NCBI GenBank assembly: GCA_910587535.1
Contig: CAJUKM010000001.1
Coordinates: 1 to 64,000, forward strand
Origin: an uncultured Bacilli bacterium
Lineage (GTDB): Bacteria; Bacillota_I; Bacilli_A; RF39; UBA660
Direction: 5' to 3'
DNA: 64,000 nucleotides
Part shown: piece by piece, positions 18,313-27,299 of the stretch
Layout of the letters: every line of letters starts with the position of its first letter
Numbering within the stretch: the stretch's first letter is position 1
Notes under the pieces: model-generated
The model's input: the letters and a program-made list of their open reading frames with translations, nothing else
What the model was told of the DNA's origin: nothing
Database searches by the model: none
Translations under genes and position numbers: made by a program

Positions 18313-19011
18313 TTATTTGTCAAAAGAATTCTTATCTATTTTTATTCCAGGACCCATCGTACTTGATAGAGCGATAGAATTGATGTAGTTACCTTTGACT
18401 GTTAAAGGTTTAGCTTTGATAATAGTATCAACTAGGAAGTTGATGTTCTCTTCAAGTTTTTTAGCATCAAAAGACACTTTACCAACTGAAGAATGAACGA
18501 TTCCATAACTGTCTGCACGATACTCGATCATACCTTTTTTTATATCTTCTACAGCTTTAGCAGTATTCGTAGTAACTGTCCCTGTTTTAGGATTTGGCAT
18601 TAAGCCTTTAGGTCCTAAAATCTTACCTATTTTACCTAAAGCTGGCATCATCTCTGGTGTTGCAACGATAACGTCGAATTCGAACCAGTTTTCTTTGGCC
18701 ATCTTATCGATTAGATCATTTTCTCCTACGAACTCAGCTCCAGCCTTCTTAGCTTCTTCAGCTTGAGCACCCTTAGCGAGTACACATACGGTTTTACTTT
18801 TACCAGTACCGTTAGGTAGAACTATAGATCCTCTCATCTGTTGATCTGCTTTTTTAGTATCGATATTTAAATTGATCGCGATTTCTACTGTGCTATCGAA
18901 TTTAGTAGTCGAAGTTTTTTTTACAAGTTCAACTGCTTCAGCGACAGTGTAGTTTTTATCTTTATCGATCAATTTAGAAGCTTCCACATATTTTTTTCCA
19001 AATTTTTTCAC
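18313..19011 (-). CDS. rplA: 50S ribosomal protein L1
   Basis: 232 residues, normal family length. [28 protein letters not shown] and the signature [15 protein letters not shown] near 135 are visible. It binds the L1 stalk of 23S rRNA and, as a repressor, a mimic of that site in the rplK leader. It follows rplK by 55 nt. Confidence 0.98.
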   Translation of the reverse strand: MKKFGKKYVEASKLIDKDKNYTVAEAVELVKKTSTTKFDSTVEIAINLNIDTKKADQQMRGSIVLPNGTGKSKTVCVLAKGAQAEEAKKAGAEFVGENDLIDKMAKENWFEFDVIVATPEMMPALGKIGKILGPKGLMPNPKTGTVTTNTAKAVEDIKKGMIEYRADSYGIVHSSVGKVSFDAKKLEENINFLVDTIIKAKPLTVKGNYINSIALSSTMGPGIKIDKNSFDK

Positions 19012-19066
19012 AAGTTTTCCCTCCTATCGTGGTTTATTTTATAGAGCGGATTAATATTTTTATTTA

Positions 19067-19657
19067 TTAGTTTTCTTCTGTTGATTCGTCTGATTTCTCA
19101 GTTATAACTTCGACGTCGACAGAAGTATCTTGAGCACTAGCTTCCATTGCCTCAAGTTCAGCATCACGTTTTGCTTGTTCTGCTTCTTCTTTTGCTGCTT
19201 CTTTTGCTTGTTCCATAAGTTCTGCATCGTTTAATCCTTTAACGGCAATCCCCATGTTACGTGCAGTTCCTTCGATGATCTTCATCGCATCTTCAACTGT
19301 ATATGCATTTAAGTCTGGTAACTTAGTTTCAGCAATAGCACGCAAATCGTCTTTTGTAATAGTTGCGACAACTTCGTTTGCTCCCTTTGCACTTCCTTTT
19401 TGAACTTTTGCATATTTCTTTATTAGGAAAGCAGCTGGTGCAGTTTTTAATATGAAATCATACGATTTGTCAGCATATAGAGTTATCTCTACTGGAACGA
19501 TGTCGCCCATCTTATCTTTAGATGCATCGTTAAATTTAGTACAGAACTCTTGTAAATTTATTCCTGCAGGTCCAAGAACAGTTCCAACTGGTGGAGCTGG
19601 TGTAGCCTTTCCAGCAGGTATTTGCAATTTAATTTTCTTTACGATTTCTTTTGCCAC
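19067..19657 (-). CDS. rplK: 50S ribosomal protein L11 with acidic C-terminal extension
   Basis: The first 141 residues are ordinary L11 (LQIPAGKATPAPPVG near 13, GTARNMGIAV near 130), which forms the GTPase-associated centre. A further tail of about 55 residues follows. It is first Ala/Glu/Lys-rich and helical, then Ser/Glu/Asp-rich, and has no counterpart in standard L11. The start is the GTG at 19657 (VAKEIVKK, as in other L11), 10 nt after AAAGGATG; the GTG three codons before abuts the SD. Confidence 0.95.
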   Translation of the reverse strand: MAKEIVKKIKLQIPAGKATPAPPVGTVLGPAGINLQEFCTKFNDASKDKMGDIVPVEITLYADKSYDFILKTAPAAFLIKKYAKVQKGSAKGANEVVATITKDDLRAIAETKLPDLNAYTVEDAMKIIEGTARNMGIAVKGLNDAELMEQAKEAAKEEAEQAKRDAELEAMEASAQDTSVDVEVITEKSDESTEEN

Positions 19658-19683
19658 GAAAAACACATCCTTTCAAAGTTTTT

Positions 19684-19740
19684 ACGTAGAAGTGGTATGG
19701 GCTAATCCGCTTTCCCTCCCACTACTAGTAGATAAAATCT
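19684..19740 (-). promoter_or_regulatory. L1-binding leader of rplK-rplA
   Basis: The minus-strand leader reads GTGGGAGGGAAAGCGGATTAGCC...CCACTTC, with GTGG/CCAC arms and the purine-rich GGGAGGG. It resembles the L1 site of 23S rRNA and the leader before Firmicutes rplK, and would allow repression by excess L1. Confidence 0.65.
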
Positions 19741-19750
19741 ACCGATTAAG

Positions 19751-19779
19751 ACTATAACATAAGATTGCCTTTTATTCAA
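19751..19779 (-). promoter_or_regulatory. Promoter of rplK-rplA
   Basis: TTGAAT, 17 nt, TATAGT on the minus strand, placed just upstream of the leader. Confidence 0.75.
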
Positions 19780-19806
19780 GTAGATTCTAGATTTTATTTT
19801 AATCTA

Positions 19807-19835
19807 TTGACAAAATATTTTTTTTATTATAGGAT
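19807..19835 (+). promoter_or_regulatory. Promoter of the plus-strand gene beside rplK
   Basis: TTGACA, 17 nt, TAGGAT. The -35 is perfect and the -10 weak. It diverges from the rplK promoter, 28 nt away. Confidence 0.45.
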
Positions 19836-19859
19836 ATGGCCCAAAAAGGGGGATTTTTA

Positions 19860-20303
19860 ATGGAAAATGAAGAAAAATTAATGCTCAGAGGAGTTTTAAT
19901 CGCAAAAGAGATCGAAGTACTCAAAGTAAAAAAGTTAGAACCATATGAAATAGTTCCTTATTTAAAAAGAAAAGGTTTTAATGTTTACGATATGGAAAGT
20001 ATCGCTGATGGTTTAAGAATCGATGGATACTTTGATCGATATGACATCGTGATGGAGGCTATAACTAGTTTTAAATGTAATACTATAGTAGCATTTAAGA
20101 GAATCGTTGCCGAAGGGAAAGAACATGAGTTTTTGCAAAATCTATTAGATGAAGATTTAACCGATTTATTGTTGATATTTAGCACTTATAGAAAATCTTT
20201 AAAGTCTGTAGATATGGAAGTTTATAAAGAATTGATATTTGGAGAAGCTAATAGAAGAGCGATAGAGAGAAGAAATCAAATAATAAAAGATAATACATTA
20301 TAG
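19860..20303 (+). CDS. Conserved-looking hypothetical protein (147 aa)
   Basis: Not recognised. Highly charged and predicted mostly helical, with no membrane segment or signal peptide. The start is the ATG after AAGGGGG; an ATG eight codons earlier coincides with the -10 hexamer and is rejected. It has its own promoter and a shared bidirectional terminator, and sits on the opposite strand between rplK and nusG, where Firmicutes normally carry nothing. It is therefore a lineage-specific insertion between two ribosomal/transcription genes. Confidence 0.6.
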   Translation: MENEEKLMLRGVLIAKEIEVLKVKKLEPYEIVPYLKRKGFNVYDMESIADGLRIDGYFDRYDIVMEAITSFKCNTIVAFKRIVAEGKEHEFLQNLLDEDLTDLLLIFSTYRKSLKSVDMEVYKELIFGEANRRAIERRNQIIKDNTL

Positions 20304-20336
20304 AAAAAAACTGTTCGTTTTGAGCAGTTTTTAATT
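20304..20336. terminator. Bidirectional terminator between the plus-strand gene and nusG
   Basis: AACTGTTC/GAGCAGTT stem with A-run before and T-run after, usable in both directions. It overlaps the last codons of nusG. Confidence 0.8.
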
Positions 20337-20870
20337 TTCGATAGAAACTTGAAACATCTCTACTTCGACAGGTGTTTCTTGACCGAATAGGTCTATCAAT
20401 ACGTTTAATCTCGCATTGTCTTTGTCAATTGAATCTACTACACCGATCATTCCATTGAAAGGTCCTTCAATTACTTTTACTTTTGTTCCAACTTCTAGTT
20501 CTTTTTCCGTATCTAATCTAGTCATTCCCATATTGGCAAGAACTTTGTCTATTTCTTGTGGAAGCAATGGAGTCGGTTTAGCACCTTTACCAGAAGAACC
20601 GATAAATCCTGTAACTCCCGGTGTATTTCTTACTATATACCACGCTTCGTCAGTCATTACCATCTCTACTAAAATGTATCCAGGAAACATCTTTTTCTTT
20701 TTTTCTTTTTTTGAACCGTCTTTTAGTGTCTCTACTTCAGTAGTCTCGGGAACGATAACTCTAAAAATATAATCTTGGAATCCCATCGATTCCGCCCTAG
20801 CTTCAAGTTTTTCTTTTACTTTCGATTCATGTCCACTGTAAGTGTTGACTACATACCAAAGTTTTTCCAT
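20331..20870 (-). CDS. nusG: Transcription termination/antitermination factor NusG
   Basis: 179 residues. The NGN domain begins WYVVNTYSGHE and has FPGYILVEMVM near 62; the C-terminal KOW domain has VIEGPFNGMIGVVDSID near 133. Binds RNA polymerase and links it to ribosomes or Rho. Cotranscribed with secE, whose stop is 2 nt before the ATG. Confidence 0.98.
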   Translation of the reverse strand: MEKLWYVVNTYSGHESKVKEKLEARAESMGFQDYIFRVIVPETTEVETLKDGSKKEKKKKMFPGYILVEMVMTDEAWYIVRNTPGVTGFIGSSGKGAKPTPLLPQEIDKVLANMGMTRLDTEKELEVGTKVKVIEGPFNGMIGVVDSIDKDNARLNVLIDLFGQETPVEVEMFQVSIEN

Positions 20871-20871
20871 A

Positions 20872-21192
20872 TTAAGCGATCCATCCTTGTACTAAGTTGT
20901 ATAGTAAATCGAATAGTGCGGTTAATCCTATGAAAAATAGAGCCATTAAAACGATCATAGCTATAGTAGCAAACGAATATTTTACGACTGTCTTTTTAGA
21001 TGCCCAGGTGACTAATTTCATTTCGCTTCTAACACTTTTTAAGAATCCCTGTTTTTTAGCTGTGTTCTTTTCAGCATTTTTTTCTTTAGCTTTTTTGTTC
21101 TTTTTATCTTTTTTTACATTTTTGATATCATCGTTTTTAACGAGTTTTATTTCTTCTAAACCGTTATCGACTTTTACAGTTTCTTTTGCCAT
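20872..21192 (-). CDS. secE: Preprotein translocase subunit SecE
   Basis: 106 residues: a long Lys-rich cytosolic N-terminus (about 1-50), then the conserved amphipathic segment (SVRSEMKLVTWASKK) and one membrane segment near 78-98. This is the single-TM Gram-positive form. The ATG at 21192 has GGAGGAA upstream. The usual rpmG (L33) gene before secE is missing here. Confidence 0.93.
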   Translation of the reverse strand: MAKETVKVDNGLEEIKLVKNDDIKNVKKDKKNKKAKEKNAEKNTAKKQGFLKSVRSEMKLVTWASKKTVVKYSFATIAMIVLMALFFIGLTALFDLLYNLVQGWIA

Positions 21193-21232
21193 GCAAATTC
21201 CTCCAAAATAAAAACACCTTTGTGTCAGGTAT

Positions 21233-21261
21233 AATATAACATAAAGATGTATTATTTGCAA
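21233..21261 (-). promoter_or_regulatory. Promoter of secE-nusG
   Basis: TTGCAA, 17 nt, TATATT on the minus strand. Confidence 0.6.
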
Positions 21262-21276
21262 TTATTTTTTAGTCTT

Positions 21277-21945
21277 TTATAGTTGCCAGTCAATAGGCTT
21301 AAGTCCATCGCTTTGTAAGAATTCATTAGTTTTAGAAAACGGTTTCGATCCGAAGAAGCCATTCCTTGCACTGAAAGGTGATGGATGAGTTGATTCTACT
21401 ACGTGATGAATCGGATTTGTAATATAGAATTTTTTACTTCGAGCGAATGAGCCCCATAATATGAATACTATAGGTGTTTCTTTTTCGTTTAACTTTTTTA
21501 TGATACTGTCAGTAAACATCTCCCAACCGAGAGCACTATGACTTCCAGCTTTGTCTTTTTCTACAGTCAAAATCGAGTTTAATAAGAGAACTCCTTCTTT
21601 TGCCCATTTAGTCAGATCTCCACAGTTAGCCGGTTCTTTAATGCCCAAATCACTTTCGATTTCTTTATAGATATTTTGTAGTGATGGAGGTACTCTAACA
21701 CCTGGTCGAACTGAAAATGATAATCCATGTGCTTCCCCCGTTCCATGATAGGGATCTTGACCAACTATGACGACTTTTGTGTCTTCATAACTCGTGAGTT
21801 TTAGTGCTTCGAATATGAGTTCTTTTGGTGGAAAAACCGTCTTCGTCGCATATTCTTTTTTAGCTAAAACCATCGTGTTATAAAATTCTTTCGAAGAAGT
21901 GATGCTTTCTAATACTTCATCCCAATCATTATTAAACAATTTCAT
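21277..21945 (-). CDS. ung: Uracil-DNA glycosylase, family 1
   Basis: Removes uracil from DNA for base-excision repair. 222 residues, typical length. GQDPYHGTGEAHGLSFSV (water-activating Asp in GQDPYH, near 63-68) and HPSPFSARNGFFG near 187 (catalytic His, Leu-loop variant with Phe) are diagnostic. It follows rlmH by 9 nt, so it is at the end of the dnaB-M23-walJ-rlmH run. Confidence 0.97.
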   Translation of the reverse strand: MKLFNNDWDEVLESITSSKEFYNTMVLAKKEYATKTVFPPKELIFEALKLTSYEDTKVVIVGQDPYHGTGEAHGLSFSVRPGVRVPPSLQNIYKEIESDLGIKEPANCGDLTKWAKEGVLLLNSILTVEKDKAGSHSALGWEMFTDSIIKKLNEKETPIVFILWGSFARSKKFYITNPIHHVVESTHPSPFSARNGFFGSKPFSKTNEFLQSDGLKPIDWQL

Positions 21946-21954
21946 ACTACTCTC

Positions 21955-22392
21955 CTACTTATGATAACTTTCGTTATTGTTTATTTTAAATGTTCTATAG
22001 ATCTGTTCTAAAAGAACTCCTCTAAATAGTCCGTGAGGCATCGTAAATTTAGAGAACGATAACAGTTTATTCGCTCTACTTTTTATGCTTTCATCGAGTC
22101 CTTCCGAACTTCCAATTATAAACACTATTGTTGAATAGGAAATAAAAGTTTTGTCTATTAGATTTGCTAGATCCTCACTTTTCATACTTTCACCTTTTAT
22201 ATCACAGGCGATTACATAATCTCTATCGTCTAGGTGTTTCAAAATGTCTATACTCTCTTTATTGAGATCGTTTTCATCTTTGAGTTCTATTAAGTCTATC
22301 TTATGATATTTAGATATTCTTTTTTTATAGTCTTCTATAAGCTCTTCTAAATATGTTTCTTTTATTTTTCCTAAGCATATTATTTTTATCAT
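21955..22392 (-). CDS. rlmH: 23S rRNA pseudouridine-1915 N3-methyltransferase
   Basis: 145 residues, slightly shorter than the usual 155-160. The SPOUT knot motifs are present: FIIGSSEGLD near 98-107 and the C-terminal PHGLFRGVLLEQIYR. Methylates pseudouridine 1915 in helix 69. Overlaps walJ by 4 nt (ATGA), indicating translational coupling. Confidence 0.96.
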   Translation of the reverse strand: MIKIICLGKIKETYLEELIEDYKKRISKYHKIDLIELKDENDLNKESIDILKHLDDRDYVIACDIKGESMKSEDLANLIDKTFISYSTIVFIIGSSEGLDESIKSRANKLLSFSKFTMPHGLFRGVLLEQIYRTFKINNNESYHK

Positions 22393-23153
22393 ACTACTAT
22401 AGTTTCGGTCCTCTCTTTTTGTCTTGCAATAGAAATGTTTTCGAATTCTATATCGTATTCTTTAAGAGTTTTCTTCACTGTTGCAAGTGCAATTTCTTCA
22501 TCGTTGTTTTCTTTACTCAGGTGAGCTAACACGACTTTCTTTGTTTTTGGACCGATAAGCTTTGATAGATAGAATCCTGTTGCATTGTTAGATAGATGTC
22601 CTTGATCGCTCAATATGCGCGATTTCAACCATTTCGGATATGATCCGTTTATCAATTTTTCGACGTCATGATTAGCTTCAATTATATATACATCTTTGTC
22701 ATGAAGTTTAGCGAAGTATTTTTGATTTAAATATCCCGTATCGGTCATGTATACGAGCGAGGAATTTTCATCCTCGATCAAATAACCGTGGGCATCTACC
22801 GCATCGTGGCTCACTTTAAATGGATCGACTGTCGTTTTCCCGACAGTCACTTTTTCGTCAATCTCTATTACATTTTCATAAGATTTTAGAGCTTCAATCT
22901 CTTTTCTAATCGCTTTAGTGACTATCACCGTGGGGCTATTTTTTTTAATAAATACATCTAATGCGCCAGTATGATCTTTATGAGCGTGAGTCATAAAGAT
23001 GTAGTCTATTTCTTCTGTTGCAACTCCCAAATCGGCAAGTTTTTCTTTTATATATTTATTGTTCATTCCTATATCTATGAGAATCTTTGCATCAGATGTT
23101 TCGACATAGGTACAATTTCCTTCGGATCCTGAGGCTAAAACGCTTACTAACAT
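22389..23153 (-). CDS. walJ: MBL-fold metallohydrolase, WalJ/YycJ family
   Basis: 254 residues of the beta-lactamase fold. ASGSEGNCTYVE at the start and the metal site THAHKDHTGALD near 55 are clear, followed by SHD near 114, MTDTG near 134 and LAHLSKENND. In Firmicutes the gene usually follows walRK and acts in coordination of replication or wall metabolism. No walRK genes are here; instead it sits between a wall peptidase and rlmH. Enzymatic substrate unknown (nuclease-like). Confidence 0.88.
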   Translation of the reverse strand: MLVSVLASGSEGNCTYVETSDAKILIDIGMNNKYIKEKLADLGVATEEIDYIFMTHAHKDHTGALDVFIKKNSPTVIVTKAIRKEIEALKSYENVIEIDEKVTVGKTTVDPFKVSHDAVDAHGYLIEDENSSLVYMTDTGYLNQKYFAKLHDKDVYIIEANHDVEKLINGSYPKWLKSRILSDQGHLSNNATGFYLSKLIGPKTKKVVLAHLSKENNDEEIALATVKKTLKEYDIEFENISIARQKERTETIVV

Positions 23154-24646
23154 GAGAAGGCCACCTTACATGGATTCAACTTATTTCCAGCTGAGTCTCT
23201 AATTTCGAAGTGGAGATGTGTTCCAGTTGAGCTTCCGCTGCTTCCCATGTAACCTATGACTTGGCCTTTAGTTACGGTCTGTCCTACAGAAACCCTTAAG
23301 AGATTTCTCATATGGGCATAGAATACTACAAGTCCAGTATCGGTTTCTATCTCTACATAGTTTCCTAACTGTCCACCACACGGAGAACCATAGTATCCTC
23401 TATCAGCACAACCTTTGAAGGCTTTAATGACTTTCCCGGATGTTGCCGAATATATAGGTGAACCAAATCCACTACCAGAGATGTCTATCGCGCCATGGTG
23501 TTTACCCCAACGATAACCATATTTACTCGTTATAACATAAGGGCTTATAGTTGGCCAACTCCAATCTGTTCCGGTTTCAACTGGAGGATTATGATTGATA
23601 CCACTAGATACTTTTGTACCTCTTACCACTATTTTATTTATCGGTGGAGAAATTTCTTTTTTATCACTTACATAAAGGGTTTTAGTTTCTCCATTTTTTA
23701 ATAGAACTTTTTCAGTAAGCCTGTTTACGCCGTTTACGCCTTTTTGTTTAGTATATGATTCATTAGAGAATAGTGATGAATCAGTTTGTGTAATCGTATC
23801 GTATGCAACACTAACATCTTCCACTATTTCGGCTTCTTCAACTATAGTGAATAGCGGATCGATCAATCCGATGTTTAAAATTTGCCCTGGGCTTATTAAT
23901 GAATTTATACTAGAGAATGTTGGATTTGCAATGAGTAATTCCCCATTACTAAGTTCGTTGCTTTCTGCAATTTTTTCTAGTGTATCTCCTTCTTTTACAA
24001 CGTATTCTTTTTGTTTATCGAGCGTTCCAAAAAGTAGATACTTCGTCAAATCATTTTTGTTTGTAATAATTTTTTCATCGACTGGAATATAACTTTCTTT
24101 TATGGTAATCTTTTCTTCAAAATAGACATTTTCTATCTTTTTACCTGTATCGATTATTTCTACTTGCATATCATCGATATAAGCAGTTAAGTTGTCGATC
24201 GGTATAAAAGCGCTTACCGCCTCTAATAGAGCTGGTTCGAGATCTTCTTTATTCAATATGTTTATGTATATAGGATCTTTTTCTTCTCCTTTAATAGTGA
24301 TAGTATATCCCTTTATCGTAAAAGTACTTTTTTCTGCTACAAGTCTGTATATTTCGTCGGCTGTTTTTAACTTGTTCGTATACGTAGTATATTCGACAGC
24401 CTCTAGTCCCTCTGGCGGATAAACTTTTTCGACTGTAAATTTATTTTTTATATTTTCCTGTTCATTATCGATGAGACTAAATAGGGTTTCTTTATTTTCG
24501 ATAAGACCTATTTTTTTTCCATCTAAGTATACCATGAAAGCCGTTTTGGCTTCCTGAAATTTAACTCGCGTAAATCCTATCATAAGCACTATAAGAGTTG
24601 TGGCTATGATAAGCAATCCCCCTCCTAAATTAATCTTTTTAGACAT
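23147..24646 (-). CDS. Membrane-anchored M23 endopeptidase with LysM and G5 domains
   Basis: 499 residues: an N-terminal membrane anchor (about 8-26), an uncharacterised extracellular part, a LysM domain (VVKEGDTLEKIAESN near 213), a G5 domain (LTEKVLLKNGET near 305), and a C-terminal lysostaphin-type domain. The latter has the zinc ligands in HHGAIDI (near 385) and HLHFE (near 475). It would cut peptidoglycan cross-links outside the membrane. The ATG overlaps the dnaB stop. A longer frame (12 more codons) lies within dnaB and has no SD. The neighbours suggest a dnaB-M23-walJ-rlmH-ung operon. Confidence 0.92.
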   Translation of the reverse strand: MSKKINLGGGLLIIATTLIVLMIGFTRVKFQEAKTAFMVYLDGKKIGLIENKETLFSLIDNEQENIKNKFTVEKVYPPEGLEAVEYTTYTNKLKTADEIYRLVAEKSTFTIKGYTITIKGEEKDPIYINILNKEDLEPALLEAVSAFIPIDNLTAYIDDMQVEIIDTGKKIENVYFEEKITIKESYIPVDEKIITNKNDLTKYLLFGTLDKQKEYVVKEGDTLEKIAESNELSNGELLIANPTFSSINSLISPGQILNIGLIDPLFTIVEEAEIVEDVSVAYDTITQTDSSLFSNESYTKQKGVNGVNRLTEKVLLKNGETKTLYVSDKKEISPPINKIVVRGTKVSSGINHNPPVETGTDWSWPTISPYVITSKYGYRWGKHHGAIDISGSGFGSPIYSATSGKVIKAFKGCADRGYYGSPCGGQLGNYVEIETDTGLVVFYAHMRNLLRVSVGQTVTKGQVIGYMGSSGSSTGTHLHFEIRDSAGNKLNPCKVAFSC

Positions 24647-25997
24647 TAGGTAATTCTTCCTCTCTTTTAACGTAGTCGGCAAAGTTACTCAAATTTTTTT
24701 CGAATAGCAACTCTACGGTTCCCGTATTACCACTACGATGTTTTCCTACGATAAATTCTGTTACCGAAGTATTTCCACTTAAATCGTGTTTGTCTGGATT
24801 GTAGTAGTCGTCTCGATATAAGAACGCTACTATGTCGGCATCTTGTTCGATAGATCCAGATTCACGAAGGTCACTCATTATAGGCCTTTTGTCCTCTCGA
24901 AGTTCTACTGCACGAGAGAGCTGTGCTAATGCTATTACTGGCACTTTTAATTCCAAAGCCATAGTTTTTAGTGAACGTGATATCTCTGACACTTCTTGTT
25001 GTCTGTTTCCAGCATACCTTGCTCCACCCTGTATCAACTGTAAGTAGTCGATGATTACCAAAGCAAGGCCTTTTTCTGAATTAGCAAGGCGTCGGCATTT
25101 TGCTCTGATATCGCCAACTGTAATTCCCGAAGTGTCTTCTATATAGATGTTGGTTTCTCCAAGTTCACTCATCGCTTCGTTTACTTTTTGCCAGTCTTTA
25201 TCGGATAGATCTCCTGTTTTAAGCTTTTTTAAATCTATACCCCCGACAGATCCAATCATTCTCTCTGCTAATTGTTCTGCTCCCATTTCCAAGTTAAAAA
25301 TCGCTACTGCTTTTGGTGTAGAGAGAGCTGCATTTACAGCTAGGTTTATTGCGAAAGCCGTTTTACCCATCGCGGGTCTCGCCGCAATGATGATGAGTTC
25401 GTTTTCATGAAGTCCACTAGTCATTATGTCTATGTCGGTAAAACCGGTCGGCAAACCGGTGATTGCTGATCCATTTTTGGCGAGAAATTCTATTCTCGCT
25501 TGGGTCGATCTCAAAACTTCGCTGATACTTTTAAACTCTCCGGCTTTTCTCTCTTTAGTGACAGTAAATATCTGCTTTTCAGCATTGTCTACGACGTCGT
25601 TAGTGTCACTAGCTTCCTCATAAGCTGAAGTAGTAATGTTTGTGGATACTTCGATAAGTCTTCTTCTTAAGTATTTTTCTTGAACTATATTTATATAAAA
25701 GTCTAAGTTTGCGGCACTTACTATAGCGTCTACTACGTCAGATAAGTATTCTATTCCGCCTATTAGAGCTAATGTGTTGTTCTTTTCTAGTTCGTTAGTC
25801 AAAGTCGTATAGTCTATCGGATGCTTACCTTCGTGTAAATCGAATATCGCCTCAAATATTTTTCTGTTAGCATCACTAAAGAACATATCGGGTATTAGGT
25901 TTTCACATACTTTATCAGCAGCACTTGGCATCAATAGGCATGCACTTAGAACTGACATTTCAGCTTCTAGATTTTGTGGCATTTTTCTATTAGCCAT
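24639..25997 (-). CDS. dnaB: Replicative DNA helicase
   Basis: 452 residues. The N-terminal domain begins PQNLEAEMSVL; the C-terminal RecA-like ATPase has Walker A ARPAMGKTAFA near 207, Walker B LVIIDYLQLI near 310 and GKHRSGNTG near 420. Hexameric helicase at the fork (called DnaC in Bacillus). It follows rplI by 11 nt, the familiar rplI-dnaB pairing. The DHH-phosphodiesterase gene gdpP, which usually precedes rplI, is absent. Confidence 0.98.
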   Translation of the reverse strand: MANRKMPQNLEAEMSVLSACLLMPSAADKVCENLIPDMFFSDANRKIFEAIFDLHEGKHPIDYTTLTNELEKNNTLALIGGIEYLSDVVDAIVSAANLDFYINIVQEKYLRRRLIEVSTNITTSAYEEASDTNDVVDNAEKQIFTVTKERKAGEFKSISEVLRSTQARIEFLAKNGSAITGLPTGFTDIDIMTSGLHENELIIIAARPAMGKTAFAINLAVNAALSTPKAVAIFNLEMGAEQLAERMIGSVGGIDLKKLKTGDLSDKDWQKVNEAMSELGETNIYIEDTSGITVGDIRAKCRRLANSEKGLALVIIDYLQLIQGGARYAGNRQQEVSEISRSLKTMALELKVPVIALAQLSRAVELREDKRPIMSDLRESGSIEQDADIVAFLYRDDYYNPDKHDLSGNTSVTEFIVGKHRSGNTGTVELLFEKNLSNFADYVKREEELPNV

Positions 25998-26008
25998 AAA
26001 TTACCTCC

Positions 26009-26446
26009 TTAGCAAATATGAACTTTTATTTTTGCGACTACTGTTTTATGAAGATTTAGTTTTATTTCATAAACTCCTAAGCTATCTATTTTATTAGTTA
26101 AATCTATTTGCTTTTTATCTATATCAAATCCATTTTTTTTCAATTCTTCGCTAAGTTGTTTAGTAGAGACAGTTCCAAATAATCTACCATCTTTTCCAGA
26201 TTTAAAGGTAAAACTGAAATGTGTTTTTTCGAGTTTATCTTTCATCTCTTTACAACGATTTATGAGTTCTTGTTCATCTTTTGCCTTTTTATCGAGTTCA
26301 TTTTCTAGAATGTTTTTACTCGTTTTAGTGTATGGAACTGCCAATCCTGTCTTTATTAAAAAGTTCTGTGCATATCCATCGCTGACGTCTATGATATCAT
26401 CTTTTTTTCCTTGTTTTTTAACATCTTGTAATAGTATGACCTTCAT
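26009..26446 (-). CDS. rplI: 50S ribosomal protein L9
   Basis: 145 residues. MKVILLQDVKKQGKKDDIIDV with GYAQNFLI is the L9 N-terminal domain; a long helix and a C-terminal domain (FGTVSTKQL) follow. The ATG at 26446 has AAAGGAG 8 nt before; a longer frame of 26 extra residues lies upstream of this SD and is rejected. Confidence 0.97.
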   Translation of the reverse strand: MKVILLQDVKKQGKKDDIIDVSDGYAQNFLIKTGLAVPYTKTSKNILENELDKKAKDEQELINRCKEMKDKLEKTHFSFTFKSGKDGRLFGTVSTKQLSEELKKNGFDIDKKQIDLTNKIDSLGVYEIKLNLHKTVVAKIKVHIC

Positions 26447-26525
26447 AAAGTCATCTCCTTTTTTTACTAGAAGTATTATAACAGAATATGAAGAAAAAAT
26501 AAACTTGTTTAGGTTTTTGCACAAT

Positions 26526-26546
26526 AAAAAAAGACCTTCAAGTCTT
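26526..26546 (-). terminator. Terminator of rpsF-ssb-rpsR
   Basis: AAGAC/GTCTT stem with a 7-T tail on the minus strand, touching the rpsR stop codon. Confidence 0.7.
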
Positions 26547-26760
26547 ATTTTACAAAAGATATTAAAGCCATGAAGCGTGCTCTTTTGATTTGTTCTGCAA
26601 TGTGTCTTTGATGTCTAGCACATGCTCCGGTTTGTCTTCTAGGCATGATCTTTCCTTTTTCATTTATATATTTAGAAACGATCATCACGTCTTTATAGTC
26701 TACGCTTTTTCCAGCGCACATTTGACAAATCTTTTTCTTTTTGCGATAAAATTCTGCCAT
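26545..26760 (-). CDS. rpsR: 30S ribosomal protein S18
   Basis: 71 residues. CQMCAGK, DYKDV, KIMPRRQTGACARHQR and the C-terminal RARFMALI are diagnostic. Cysteines (C12, C15 and C47) could form part of a zinc site. Binds S6; last gene of the rpsF-ssb-rpsR operon. Confidence 0.98.
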   Translation of the reverse strand: MAEFYRKKKKICQMCAGKSVDYKDVMIVSKYINEKGKIMPRRQTGACARHQRHIAEQIKRARFMALISFVK

Positions 26761-26780
26761 AGTATATTTCTCCCTTCTTT

Positions 26781-27290
26781 TTAGAATGGTAGGTCGTCAT
26801 CACTAAGTACTACTTCTTCACCGAAGTCTTTGAACGGATCTTCGCTTATATCTGTAGTATTAGGTGTACTAACTTCTTCTCCAGTAGGGAATGGAACGTC
26901 GTCTTCTAACATCGTACTAGCAGGTGCATCACCCATAGGTTCACTAGGTGTAAACGATGCACTATTGCCACTCGAAGAACGGCTTCCTAGGAATGTAACG
27001 TTATCAGCTATAACTTCAGTTACATATCTTCTCGTACCATCTTGAGCATCATAGCTTCTAGATTGTATTCTTCCTTCTATTCCTACTAATGATCCCTTTG
27101 TACAGAATTTAGCGACATTCTCTGCCTGTCTTCTCCAAACGACTATGTTTATGAAATCTGCTATTCTTTCTCCATTTGCGTTTGGCATTCTGTTTACTGC
27201 TACCGTAATACGTGTTGTCGCTATTCCATTCGGAGTAGTTCTAAGTTCAGGATCAGCAGTTAGTCTTCCTACTAAAATTGTTCTATTCAT
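26781..27290 (-). CDS. ssb: Single-stranded DNA-binding protein
   Basis: 169 residues: an OB fold in the first 110 (MNRTILVGRLTADPELR, FINIVVWRRQAENV, GRIQSRSYDAQDG), a low-complexity linker, and the acidic interaction tail ending DDDLPF. Coats single-stranded DNA. Located between rpsF and rpsR as in Bacillus. Confidence 0.98.
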   Translation of the reverse strand: MNRTILVGRLTADPELRTTPNGIATTRITVAVNRMPNANGERIADFINIVVWRRQAENVAKFCTKGSLVGIEGRIQSRSYDAQDGTRRYVTEVIADNVTFLGSRSSSGNSASFTPSEPMGDAPASTMLEDDVPFPTGEEVSTPNTTDISEDPFKDFGEEVVLSDDDLPF

Positions 27291-27299
27291 AATAAACTC

